From Rubrivivax benzoatilyticus JA2 = ATCC BAA-35 (GTDB taxonomy: Bacteria > Pseudomonadota > Gammaproteobacteria > Burkholderiales > Burkholderiaceae_C): DNA of 64,000 bases. The stretch is taken from assembly GCF_000190375.1 (NCBI RefSeq), contig NZ_AEWG01000074.1, forward strand, positions 1 through 64,000. Direction: 5' to 3'. Shown piece by piece: positions 17,358 through 25,751 of this stretch (its first letter is position 1; the number at the start of each line of letters is the position of its first letter). Under the pieces are notes generated by a model that did no database searches, had not been told where the DNA came from, and saw only the letters and a program-made list of their open reading frames with translations. The translations under genes and the position numbers were made by a program.

Positions 17358-20300
17358 ATGGCTTCTTCCGCCCCGCAACTTCTGCACTACGAGGGCGGCA
17401 ACGCGCTCTCCCCGTTCCGGTCCCGCTCGCTGCTCACGCGGCTGCAGTCGGCCTGTCCGCGCATCAGCGCCGTTGCCGCTCGCCACGTCCACTGGGCCGC
17501 GTTCGACGCCGAGCCCGACGCGGCGACGCGTGAACGGCTCGCGGCGCTGCTGGCCGTCGGCGACCCCTACGACGGCCCCTCTGAGGGCGAGCTCGTCGTC
17601 GTGATGCCGCGCCTGGGCACCGTGAGCCCGTGGGCGAGCAAGGCGACCGACATCGCGCACAACTGCGGCCTCGCCGTGCACCGCGTCGAGCGTGTCACCG
17701 AGTACCGGCTGACGGTCAAGGGCGGCTTCTTCGGCGGCGCCAAGCCGCTGGCCGACGAGGAGCGTGCCGCGGTCGCGGCAGTGCTGCACGACCGCATGAC
17801 CGAGAGCGTGGCTTTCGAACGCGGCTCGGCAGCGCAGCTGTTCGCCGCCCAGGCCGCCGAGCCGCTGGCCCACGTCGACGTGCTCGGCCACGGCCGCGAG
17901 GCGCTGGTGCAGGCCAACGTCGAGTTCGGCCTGGCGCTGTCGGCCGACGAGATCGACTACCTCGTCGAGGCCTTCGGCAAGCTCGGCCGCAACCCGAGCG
18001 ACGTCGAGCTGATGATGTTCGCGCAGGCCAACAGCGAGCACTGCCGGCACAAGATCTTCAACGCCGAGTTCACGATCGACGGCCAGAAGCAGCCGCTGTC
18101 GATGTTCGGCATGATCCGCAACACCGAGAAGGTGTCGCCGCAGCACAGCATCGTCGCCTACAGCGACAACGCCGCGGTGATGGAAGGCGGCCCGGTCGAG
18201 CGCTGGCTGCCGCAGGGCTGGACCGGCGCCCCGGTCTACGGCGCGCGTGCCGAGACCTCGCACGTGCTGATGAAGGTCGAGACGCACAACCACCCGACGG
18301 CGATCTCGCCGTTCCCGGGGGCGGCCACCGGCGCCGGCGGCGAGATCCGCGACGAAGGCGCGACCGGCCGTGGCGCCAAGCCCAAGGCCGGCCTGACCGG
18401 CTTCTCGGTCGGCAACCTGCGCCTGCCGGGCACGAACGAGCCCTGGGAGCGCGAGGACATCGGCCGCCCCGGCCACATCGCCAGCGCCTTGCAGATCATG
18501 ACCGAGGGCCCGCTGGGCGGCGCCGCGTTCAACAACGAGTTCGGCCGGCCCAACCTGGGCGGCTACTTCCGCGTCTACGAGCAGACGGTGGCCGGCGTGC
18601 AGCGCGGCTACCACAAGCCGATCATGATCGCCGGCGGCATCGGCGCGATCTCGGACGACCAGACGCACAAGCTGCCCTTCGGCGCCGGCACGCTGCTGGT
18701 GCAACTCGGCGGCCCGGGCATGCGCATCGGCATGGGCGGCGGCGCCGCCAGCTCGATGGCCGCCGGCACCAACGCCGCGGCGCTCGACTTCGACTCGGTG
18801 CAGCGCGGCAACCCCGAGATCCAGCGCCGCGCGCAGGAGGTCATCAACCACTGCTGGGCGCTGGGCGAGGGCAACCCGATCCTCGCGATCCACGACGTCG
18901 GCGCCGGCGGCATCAGCAACGCCTTCCCCGAACTCGTCGACGGTGCCGGGCAGGGCGCACGCTTCGACCTGCGCAAGGTGCCGCTGGAAGAGACCGGCCT
19001 GGCGCCCAAGGAGATCTGGTGCAACGAGAGCCAGGAGCGCTACGTCCTGGCGATCGCGCCCGACAAGCTCGAGGCCTTCGAGGCGATGTGCGCGCGCGAG
19101 CGCTGCCCGTTCGCCGTCGTCGGCGTTGCCACCGCCGAGCGTGAGCTGGTCGTCGAGGACGGCTCCGAAGCCGTCATCGACATGCCGATGGACGTGCTGC
19201 TTGGCAAGCCGCCGAAGATGCACCGCGACGTGACGCGCGTCGAACGCAGCGAAGCGCCGCTGGAGCTGACCGGCGTGAAGCTCGATCAGGTGGCGCTGGA
19301 CGTGCTGCGCCATCCGACGGTCGCCAGCAAACGTTTCCTGATCACCATCGGCGACCGCACCGTCGGCGGCCTGAGCCACCGCGACCAGATGGTCGGCCCG
19401 TGGCAGCTGCCGGTGGCCGACTGCGCGGTGACGCTGGCCGACTACGCCGGTTTCCGCGGCGAGGCCATGGCTATGGGCGAGCGCACGCCGCTGGCCTCGC
19501 TGGACGCGCCGGCCTCGGGCCGCATGGCCGTGGCCGAGGCCATCCTGAACCTGCTGGCCGCGCCGATCGAGCTGTCGCGCGTGAAGCTCAGCGCCAACTG
19601 GATGGCCGCCTGCGGCGAGCCCGGCGAGGACGCCGCGCTGTACGACACCGTCAAGGCCGTCGGCCTGGAGCTGTGCCCGGCGCTGGGCGTCGGCATCCCG
19701 GTCGGCAAGGATTCGCTGTCGATGAAGACGCGCTGGGCCGATCCGGCCAGCGGCCAGACGCGCCAGGTCACCGCGCCGGTGTCGCTGATCGCCAGCGCCT
19801 TCTGCACGCTGGATGACGTGCGCGGCACGCTGACGCCGCAGCTGCAGCGCGGCGACACGGCGCTGCTGCTCGTCGACCTGGGCGGCGGCAAGAACCGCCT
19901 GGGCGGCTCGATGCTGGCCCAGGTGCTGGGTGGCTTCGGCGACGCCGTGCCCGATCTCGACGACCCGGCGCGCCTGAAGGCGCTGGTCGCCGCCGTCAAC
20001 GAGCTGCGCGCCGCCGGCACGCTGCTGGCGTATCACGACCGCAGCGACGGCGGCCTCTGGGCCGCGGTCTGCGAGATGGCCTTCGCCGGCCACGTCGGCG
20101 TCAGCCTGAACGTCGACATCCTGGTCACCGAAGGCGACGGCATCGCCGACAGCCGCGCCGACGTCGGCGACTCGAAGAACTGGGCCACCCAGGTCGCCGA
20201 GCGCCGCAACGAGTTGACGCTCAAGGCCTTGTTCAACGAGGAGCTCGGCGTCGTGCTGCAGGTGCCGCGCGAGCAGCGCGACGCCGCGATCGCGGTGCTG

Positions 20301-21344
20301 CGCGCCCACGGCCTGTCCAAGGACACGCACGTCATCGGCAAGACCAACGAACGCGGCGCGGTCGAGGTCTGGCGCGACACCCAGCTGCAGTTCTCGGCCC
20401 CGCTGGCCGATCTGCTGAAGCAGTGGGACGAGGTCAGCTGGCGCATCGCGCGCGAGCGCGACAACCCCGAGAGCGCCGACAGCGAACACGCCCGCGTGGC
20501 GGCGGCCGACGATCCGGGGCTGCACGTGCAGCTCACGTTCGACCCGGCCGAGGACATCTGCGCGCCGTTCGTCCACGCCGCGCGGCCGAAGATCGCGATC
20601 CTGCGCGAGCAGGGCGTCAACTCGCACGTCGAGATGAGCTACGCCATGCACCAGGCGGGCTTCGACACCTACGACGTGCACATGAGCGACCTGCAGGCCG
20701 GCCGCGCGGACCTCGCGCAGTTCCAGGCCTTCGTCGCCTGCGGCGGCTTCAGCTACGGCGACACGCTCGGTGCCGGCGAGGGCTGGGCGCGCTCGATCCT
20801 GTTCAACCCGGCGCTGAACGACGCCTTCGCCGCGTTCTTCGCCCGGCCGGACACGATCGCGCTGGGCGTCTGCAACGGCTGCCAGATGCTGGCCGCGCTG
20901 TCGCCGATGATCCCGGGCGCCGAGCACTGGCCGAAGTTCACGCGCAACAAGAGCGAGCAGTTCGAGGCCCGGCTGGCGCTGGTCGAGGTGCTGCAAAGCC
21001 CCAGCGTCTTCTTCGACGGCATGGCCGGCAGCCGCATCCCGATCGCCGTCGCGCACGGCGAAGGTTTCGCCGACTTCTCGCAGCGTGGCGACGCCGCCCG
21101 GGTGCTGCGTGCGATGCGTTTCGTCGACCACCACGGCCGCGCCACCGAGGCCTATCCGGCGAATCCGAACGGCAGCCCCGACGGCCTGACCTCGGTGACC
21201 ACGGCCGACGGCCGCTTCACCGCGCTGATGCCGCACCCGGAGCGGGTCTTCCGCAACGTCCAGATGAGCTGGACATCGGGCGACAAGAGCGTGTTCAGCC
21301 CCTGGATGCGCATGTTCCGCAACGCGCGTCGTTCGCTGGGCTGA
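17358..21344 (+). CDS. purL: Phosphoribosylformylglycinamidine synthase
   Basis: Fourth step of purine synthesis: FGAR plus glutamine and ATP to FGAM. 1328 residues, the large single-chain form of proteobacteria (about 1295 in E. coli). The order is a PurS-like N-terminal domain, two AIRS-type synthetase halves ([17 protein letters not shown] near residue 310; NGCQ much later) and a C-terminal glutamine amidotransferase with the nucleophile in [10 protein letters not shown] and the His/Glu pair in [11 protein letters not shown] 17358 gives a standard N-terminus; the in-frame open stretch upstream is antisense to map and glnD and is not coding. Confidence 0.97.
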   Translation: MASSAPQLLHYEGGNALSPFRSRSLLTRLQSACPRISAVAARHVHWAAFDAEPDAATRERLAALLAVGDPYDGPSEGELVVVMPRLGTVSPWASKATDIAHNCGLAVHRVERVTEYRLTVKGGFFGGAKPLADEERAAVAAVLHDRMTESVAFERGSAAQLFAAQAAEPLAHVDVLGHGREALVQANVEFGLALSADEIDYLVEAFGKLGRNPSDVELMMFAQANSEHCRHKIFNAEFTIDGQKQPLSMFGMIRNTEKVSPQHSIVAYSDNAAVMEGGPVERWLPQGWTGAPVYGARAETSHVLMKVETHNHPTAISPFPGAATGAGGEIRDEGATGRGAKPKAGLTGFSVGNLRLPGTNEPWEREDIGRPGHIASALQIMTEGPLGGAAFNNEFGRPNLGGYFRVYEQTVAGVQRGYHKPIMIAGGIGAISDDQTHKLPFGAGTLLVQLGGPGMRIGMGGGAASSMAAGTNAAALDFDSVQRGNPEIQRRAQEVINHCWALGEGNPILAIHDVGAGGISNAFPELVDGAGQGARFDLRKVPLEETGLAPKEIWCNESQERYVLAIAPDKLEAFEAMCARERCPFAVVGVATAERELVVEDGSEAVIDMPMDVLLGKPPKMHRDVTRVERSEAPLELTGVKLDQVALDVLRHPTVASKRFLITIGDRTVGGLSHRDQMVGPWQLPVADCAVTLADYAGFRGEAMAMGERTPLASLDAPASGRMAVAEAILNLLAAPIELSRVKLSANWMAACGEPGEDAALYDTVKAVGLELCPALGVGIPVGKDSLSMKTRWADPASGQTRQVTAPVSLIASAFCTLDDVRGTLTPQLQRGDTALLLVDLGGGKNRLGGSMLAQVLGGFGDAVPDLDDPARLKALVAAVNELRAAGTLLAYHDRSDGGLWAAVCEMAFAGHVGVSLNVDILVTEGDGIADSRADVGDSKNWATQVAERRNELTLKALFNEELGVVLQVPREQRDAAIAVLRAHGLSKDTHVIGKTNERGAVEVWRDTQLQFSAPLADLLKQWDEVSWRIARERDNPESADSEHARVAAADDPGLHVQLTFDPAEDICAPFVHAARPKIAILREQGVNSHVEMSYAMHQAGFDTYDVHMSDLQAGRADLAQFQAFVACGGFSYGDTLGAGEGWARSILFNPALNDAFAAFFARPDTIALGVCNGCQMLAALSPMIPGAEHWPKFTRNKSEQFEARLALVEVLQSPSVFFDGMAGSRIPIAVAHGEGFADFSQRGDAARVLRAMRFVDHHGRATEAYPANPNGSPDGLTSVTTADGRFTALMPHPERVFRNVQMSWTSGDKSVFSPWMRMFRNARRSLG

Positions 21345-21350
21345 AGTCAT

Positions 21351-21384
21351 GCGGGAGGCTCGGCCGCCGTGCCGGGTCTCCCGC
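21351..21384 (+). terminator. Hairpin after purL
   Basis: GCGGGAG (21351-21357) pairs with CTCCCGC (21378-21384) and an inner CGGC/GCCG pair extends it, giving a long imperfect hairpin 7 nt after the purL stop. No T-run follows, so it may weaken rather than stop read-through into the ABC-F gene. Confidence 0.4.
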
Positions 21385-21434
21385 GCAGAATGCGTGCCGC
21401 CGGCTTGGCCGGCCTGAACCAGGAGTCCGCACCC

Positions 21435-21463
21435 ATGCGCCATTGATGCCGCCGTCTGCATGA
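21435..21463 (+). promoter_or_regulatory. Two overlapping leader mini-ORFs before the ABC-F gene
   Basis: AGGAG (21421-21425) precedes an ATG at 21435 encoding Met-Arg-His-stop. Its TGA overlaps a second ATG at 21446 encoding MPPSA-stop, whose TGA in turn overlaps ATG 21460, in frame with the ABC-F gene. This is a chain of stop/start overlaps (TGATG, ATGA). The second mini-ORF spans a small hairpin (GCCGTC-5 nt-GACGGC, 21451-21467) followed by TTT. The layout resembles leader-peptide control; it is not proven. Confidence 0.45.
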
Positions 21464-21474
21464 CGGCTTTCGCC

Positions 21475-21493
21475 CCTCCGGCAGCACCGGAGG
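21475..21493 (+). promoter_or_regulatory. Hairpin burying the ABC-F ribosome binding site
   Basis: CCTCCGG (21475-21481) and CCGGAGG (21487-21493) form a perfect 7-bp stem with a 5-nt loop. The 3' arm contains the GGAGG Shine-Dalgarno that is five bases before ATG 21499. When folded, the site should be closed to ribosomes starting at 21499. Confidence 0.6.
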
Positions 21494-21498
21494 ACCGA

Positions 21499-23127
21499 AT
21501 GCATCGATCGGAGCCCGGGATGACGGATCCTCTGCTGACGCTGGACGGCGTCGGCTTCCTGCTCGCCGACGGCCGGCCGCTGTTCGCCGACCTTCACGAA
21601 ACCTTCGACCGCCGCCGCACCGGCCTCGTCGGCCGCAACGGCATCGGCAAGAGCGTGCTCGGCCGCGTGCTGGCCGGCGAGCTGCCGCCTTCCAGCGGCC
21701 GTGTGCGCCGCCAGGGGCGTGTCTTCCGCCTCGCGCAGCAAGCCGAGCCGGCGCCCGGCGCGACGCTGGCGCAACTGGCCGGCGTCGCCGATGCGCTGGC
21801 CGCGCTGCAGCGGCTGGAAGCCGGTGACGGCGACGAGGCCGACCTCGTGCAGCTGGCCGATCGCTGGGATCTGCGCCAGCGCCTGCAGGCCGAGCTGGCG
21901 CGCGCCGGGCTGCCACCGCTGCCACCCGACACGCCGGCGGCCCGACTCAGCGGCGGCCAGGCGATGCGCGCCGCGCTGGCCGGCGCCTGGCTGGCCGACG
22001 CCGACTTCCTGATCCTCGACGAGCCCAGCAACCACCTCGACCGCGAGGGCCGCGAGGCGCTGCAGGCGCAGCTGCGGCGCTGGCGCGGCGGCCTGCTCGT
22101 CATCAGCCACGACCGCGTGTTGCTAGAGACGATGGAGAGCATCGTCGAGCTGTCGCCGCTGGGCCTGCAGCGCCACGGCGGCGGCTGGAGCGTCTACGTC
22201 GAACGCCGCGACGCGATGCGGGCCCAGGCCGAAGCGGAACTGGAGCGTCGCAAGCTGGAGCGTCGACAGACCGTCGCGCGGCTGCAGCGCGAGCTCGAGC
22301 GCCAGCAGCACCGCCGGTCGCAGGCGCGCCAGGCGCGTGGCGACGGCAGCCAGCCGAAGTTCGTGCTCGACTTCCGCCAGGAACGCAGCGAAGCCAGCGC
22401 CGGGCGGCTGCGCCAGCGCCACGAGGCGGTGCGCGCCGAGCTGGCCGGCGCGGTGCACGAGGCGGCGGGCCGGGTCGCGGCCGACGTGGCCATCGTCGTG
22501 CCGCCGTTGCCCGTGGCGGTGCTGCCGCACGAGGTGCTGGACTTCGACGGCGAACTGCCCTTCGTCGCCGCGCCGCTGGCCCGCTTGCAGCTCAGGCTGC
22601 ACGGCGCCGCCCGGCTGGCGGTCAGCGGCCCCAACGGCTGCGGCAAATCGACGCTTCTGCAGGTGCTGGCTGGGCGGCTGGCGCCGCGGGCCGGGCAGGT
22701 CGAACGCCGGGTCCGGCACGCCTGGCTGGACCAGCGGCTGGCCGGTTTCGACGGCCCGGGCAACGCGCTGGAACTGTTGCGTCCTGCCTGCCGCCAGCGG
22801 CCCGAAGCCGAGCTGCGCACACGCCTGGCGCAGCTGGCCCTGGGTGCCACGGCGCTGGACACGCCGTGCGCGGCGCTGAGCGGCGGCGAACGCCTGAAGC
22901 TCGCGCTGGCCCACGCGCTGCTGGCCGACGAGCCGGCGCGGCTGCTGCTGCTCGACGAACCCGGCAACCACCTGGATGTCGCCGCGCTCGAAGCGCTGGA
23001 AGCCATGCTGCGCAGCTGGCGCGGCGCGCTCGTCGTCGTCTCGCACGACGAGGCCTTCCTGGCGGCGCTGGCGATCGAGGAACGCCTGGACGCGACGCCC
23101 GAGGGCTGGCGGCGGCGCCCGTTCTGA
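21499..23127 (+). CDS. ABC-F family ATPase (translation factor / possible ribosome protection)
   Basis: ABC-F proteins act on the ribosome rather than in membranes; no transmembrane segment is present. Two ATPase domains in one chain: the first with GRNGIGKS, signature RLSGGQ and LILDEPSNHLD; the second with GPNGCGKST, LSGGE and LLLDEPGNHLD. Between them is a charged Gln/Arg-rich linker (RRKLERRQTVARLQRELERQQHRR) where the interdomain arm sits. GRNGIGKS and SNHLD are small departures from the usual GxNGxGKS and TNHLD. ATG 21499 is favoured by GGAGG; ATG 21460 and ATG 21520 are also in frame. A second, more typical ABC-F gene lies at 42661-44643, so this is a divergent paralogue of unknown role. 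Confidence 0.85.
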   Translation: MHRSEPGMTDPLLTLDGVGFLLADGRPLFADLHETFDRRRTGLVGRNGIGKSVLGRVLAGELPPSSGRVRRQGRVFRLAQQAEPAPGATLAQLAGVADALAALQRLEAGDGDEADLVQLADRWDLRQRLQAELARAGLPPLPPDTPAARLSGGQAMRAALAGAWLADADFLILDEPSNHLDREGREALQAQLRRWRGGLLVISHDRVLLETMESIVELSPLGLQRHGGGWSVYVERRDAMRAQAEAELERRKLERRQTVARLQRELERQQHRRSQARQARGDGSQPKFVLDFRQERSEASAGRLRQRHEAVRAELAGAVHEAAGRVAADVAIVVPPLPVAVLPHEVLDFDGELPFVAAPLARLQLRLHGAARLAVSGPNGCGKSTLLQVLAGRLAPRAGQVERRVRHAWLDQRLAGFDGPGNALELLRPACRQRPEAELRTRLAQLALGATALDTPCAALSGGERLKLALAHALLADEPARLLLLDEPGNHLDVAALEALEAMLRSWRGALVVVSHDEAFLAALAIEERLDATPEGWRRRPF

Positions 23128-23140
23128 GCGCCGGACAAAA

Positions 23141-23168
23141 GAAAACCGGCCCCGCGGGGCCGGTTTTC
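23141..23168. terminator. Bidirectional terminator between the ABC-F and Tim44-like genes
   Basis: A perfect 28-bp palindrome starts GAAAACCGGCCCCG and ends in its complement CGGTTTTC, giving a GC stem flanked by A4 and T4 on either strand. It sits between convergent genes, 13 bp after one and 20 bp before the other stop. Confidence 0.88.
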
Positions 23169-23188
23169 AGCGTGAGGCGGCAAGGGCC

Positions 23189-24154
23189 TCAGGCCTGGGT
23201 GTCCATCTGCTCGATGCCGGCGATGGCCCAGCCGCGGCTGTCGTCGCCGACCGGCTTGACCAGGTGCCAGACCTCGTCGAAGGCCACCGGCTCGGCGCCG
23301 GCTTCCTCGCGCACGCGGCCGACGTAGCGCACGCTGACGATCTGGCGGCCGTCTTCCTCGGCCACGTCGACGACCTTGGCCTCGACCTCGACCACGTCGG
23401 TGGTCTGGGTGCTGCTGCCCCGGTCCTGCAGGTCCATCTTCAGCTCGGCGAACATCTCCGGCGTCGTGAAGCGGCGCAGGTCGTCGAGGTCGGCGCTGTC
23501 GTTGGCCGCCTGCAGGCGCACGAAGATCGTCTTCGCGACACGCTCGAAGCTCTCGCTGTCGAAGGCTGCCGGCACGAAGGCCGGGGCCAGCGTGCGTTCG
23601 GCCGCGACCGGCGCGTCCGCGGCGACCGGCGCCGCGGACGGCACCGGCGTCACCGGGGTGGGCGACACCGGCGCCGGCGGCGGCGTCCAGTCGGCCGGGC
23701 CGGTGCGCAGCGCCCCGACACCGGCGGCGGCCGGCGCGGCAGCCGGGCGGGGCCCGAAGCGGCGCAGCAGGAAACGGATGACGAAGAACGCGACGACGGC
23801 CAGCAGCGCGATCGTCAGGAAGTTGGCGAACTCCGCCCCCAGACCCAGATGGCTCATCAGCGCCGCCAGGCCCAGGCCGGCCGCGATGCCGGCGATCGGG
23901 CCGAGCCAGGAACGCTTGCCGGCCGCCGCGGCGGCGCCAGCGGCCGCGCCGGCCTGCGTCGGGGCGGCCTGGTTCGGGGCTGCCTGGGTGGGCTGGGCAG
24001 GCTTGGCCGGCGTCGGTGCCGGTGCGGTGCGGTCGGGCATGCTGCGCTGCATGCCGGAGGACTTGCCGCCACCCATGCGTTTGGCTTCGCTCAGATCGGG
24101 CGCGAGCGTGAGCGCGAGCGAAGCGGCGAGCGCGACGAGCCAGCCGGATTTCAT
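23189..24154 (-). CDS. Tim44-like domain membrane protein
   Basis: 321 residues: a signal-like N-terminus (WLVALAASLALTLAPDLSEA), a low-complexity Pro/Ala/Gln stretch, two closely spaced hydrophobic helices (IAGIAAGLGLAALMSHLGLG and FLTIALLAVVAFFVIRFLL), a Pro/Ala linker and a C-terminal Tim44-like domain (FERVAKTIFVRLQAANDSADLDDLRRFTTPEMF). Bacterial members are thought to bind membranes; their role is not established. ATG 24154 is preceded by AGAGGA at good spacing. It is divergent from the DUF456 gene with 165 bp between. Confidence 0.82.
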   Translation of the reverse strand: MKSGWLVALAASLALTLAPDLSEAKRMGGGKSSGMQRSMPDRTAPAPTPAKPAQPTQAAPNQAAPTQAGAAAGAAAAAGKRSWLGPIAGIAAGLGLAALMSHLGLGAEFANFLTIALLAVVAFFVIRFLLRRFGPRPAAAPAAAGVGALRTGPADWTPPPAPVSPTPVTPVPSAAPVAADAPVAAERTLAPAFVPAAFDSESFERVAKTIFVRLQAANDSADLDDLRRFTTPEMFAELKMDLQDRGSSTQTTDVVEVEAKVVDVAEEDGRQIVSVRYVGRVREEAGAEPVAFDEVWHLVKPVGDDSRGWAIAGIEQMDTQA

Positions 24155-24319
24155 CGGAGTGTTTCCTCTTGTGAGAATGATCGAGGCGCCGAGTGTGCGC
24201 GAGGACCCGCCCGGCACCAAACGCCGCCCGCCAATCCCCCATCGGCCGTCGGACAGGGCTTGAATGCCGGCGCCTGCGCCCCAAGTGCGATCAGACTTTT
24301 CACGTCGAGAAAGAACGCG
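24155..24319. other. Intergenic region between divergent Tim44-like and DUF456 genes
   Basis: 165 bp that must contain both promoters. I see no strong inverted repeat or clear -10/-35 pair; the AT-richer stretch GATCAGACTTTTCACG near 24290 is the only candidate for the DUF456 promoter. Confidence 0.4.
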
Positions 24320-24802
24320 ATGTCGATCACCCTGCTCTGGATGCTGACCGTGCTGCTGATGCTGGTCGGCCTGGCGGGCACCGTGCTGCCGGTGCTGCCG
24401 GGCACGGCGCTGGTGTTCGCCGGGGCCTGGCTGGGGGCCTGGATCGACGGCTACGAGCGGGTCGGCGTCTACACCGTCGTCGTGCTCGGCGTGATGGCTG
24501 CGCTGGCCTGGGCGCTGGACTACGTCGCCGCGCTGATGGGTGCCAAACGTGTCGGTGCCAGCCCGCAGGCGCTGGTCGGCGCGGCGATCGGCACCGTTGC
24601 CGGGCTGCTGGCGGGCTTCGTCGGCGTGCTCTTCATGCCGTTCATCGGCGCGGCGGCCGGGGAGTACCTGGCGCGCCGCGACGAGCAGCGCGCGATGCAG
24701 GTCGGGCTGGCCACCGGCCTGGGGCTGCTGCTGGGCATGGTCGCCAAGGTCGCGATCGCCTTCGCGATGGTCGGCGTGTTCATCGTCGCGTGGCTGGTCT
24801 GA
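24320..24802 (+). CDS. DUF456 membrane protein
   Basis: 160 residues, almost entirely hydrophobic with the glycine-rich segments of DUF456: LVGLAGTVLPVLPGTALVFAG, a middle GAKRVGASPQALVGAAIGTVAG and FMPFIGAAAGEYLARRD, followed by the last helices. Family function is unknown. ATG 24320 has only a weak GAGA upstream. The frame is open far to the left, but that part is antisense to the Tim44-like gene. Confidence 0.8.
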   Translation: MSITLLWMLTVLLMLVGLAGTVLPVLPGTALVFAGAWLGAWIDGYERVGVYTVVVLGVMAALAWALDYVAALMGAKRVGASPQALVGAAIGTVAGLLAGFVGVLFMPFIGAAAGEYLARRDEQRAMQVGLATGLGLLLGMVAKVAIAFAMVGVFIVAWLV

Positions 24803-24885
24803 CGGCGCCCACCCGAGGTCGCGAGGCCAGGCTCGCCGTCGACCGGGCAGACCGCTGAGCCGTTGACGCGCGACGCTGCGCCGGC

Positions 24886-25689
24886 TCAGGCGCCGGCCAG
24901 CCGGCCGAGCCACTCGTGCATCGCGATCCAGCTCAGGCGATAGGCCTCGGGGTCGGGCAGCAGGTCGCCGCCTTCCAGCGGGCGCTCCGGCCGCGTGCCG
25001 GTGGGCGCCGCGACGAGTTGCATCGGCACGCCCTGGCGCGCCGCGGCACGTTCGAAGGCGGCCAGCGCGCGCCGCATGTGAAAGCCGTTCGTGACCAGCA
25101 CGATGCGCGTGATGCCGGCCTCGTGCAGCAGCGCGACGCTGTGGACCGCGTTCTCGTGGGTGTCGCGCGAGCGCGTCTCGGCCCAGCGCAGCACCATGCC
25201 GTGGTCCTCGGCCAGCGTGGCCGCCGCCACCTCGGCTTCCGAGGGCCCGCTGCGCGCGTGGTGGCCGCGGCCGCCGCTGAAGGCCAGCGGCAGCCCGGTA
25301 CGGCGGGCGAGCCAGACGCCGTAGCGCAGCCGCTGCGCCGACAGCGGCTTGAGCACCGCGGCGCCGTACTCCGGGGCCTCGGGGTAGATGCCGGCGCCGA
25401 GCACGACGATCGCCGTGCCGGGGGCGTCGCGCAGCGCCCGGACCTCGTCGGCGCCGAGTGCCGCCGGCGGCTGCGTCAGCCGGGCCACCAGCCAGTGGCT
25501 GCCCGCCGGCGTGCACACCGCCCAGAGGGCCAGGACGCCGGCGGCCAGCGGCAGCCAGCCCAGCGCCCGGCGCCGCAGCATCCAGGCGCCGAGCAGGATC
25601 AGCAGCAGCATCGGCACCGGCGGCAGCAGCAGCATCGCGAGTGCCGGCTTCCACGACTCGATGCCCAGCCGCACCAACAGGTCGTTCAT
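24886..25689 (-). CDS. DUF218 / YdcF-ElyC-like membrane protein
   Basis: 267 residues: two N-terminal membrane helices (LAMLLLPPVPMLLLILLGAWML and LGWLPLAAGVLALWAVC), then the DUF218 domain with AIVVLGAGIYPEAPEYG, SGGRGHHARSGPSEAEVAA, SRDTHENAVHS and VLVTNGFHMRRALAAF. ElyC of this family affects peptidoglycan or lipid-carrier metabolism in E. coli; the enzymatic activity is unclear. It is divergent from the DUF748 gene across 62 bp. Confidence 0.85.
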   Translation of the reverse strand: MNDLLVRLGIESWKPALAMLLLPPVPMLLLILLGAWMLRRRALGWLPLAAGVLALWAVCTPAGSHWLVARLTQPPAALGADEVRALRDAPGTAIVVLGAGIYPEAPEYGAAVLKPLSAQRLRYGVWLARRTGLPLAFSGGRGHHARSGPSEAEVAAATLAEDHGMVLRWAETRSRDTHENAVHSVALLHEAGITRIVLVTNGFHMRRALAAFERAAARQGVPMQLVAAPTGTRPERPLEGGDLLPDPEAYRLSWIAMHEWLGRLAGA

Positions 25690-25751
25690 GCGGGACGGAT
25701 CGGGGGGATGGGCGACATTGTCACCGCGGGCGGCTGAGGCATCATCGGCTC

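Noticed and set aside
13560-21344. A 2594-codon open frame on the plus strand running through the glnD/map region into purL
   Set aside because: The first 3.8 kb is antisense to mnmH, glnD and map, which have clear domains; stop codons are rare in GC-rich DNA. Only the part from 17358 is purL.
16482-21461. A 1659-codon open frame on the minus strand ending as map
   Set aside because: The upstream 4.1 kb is antisense to purL. Only the last 279 codons have methionine aminopeptidase features.
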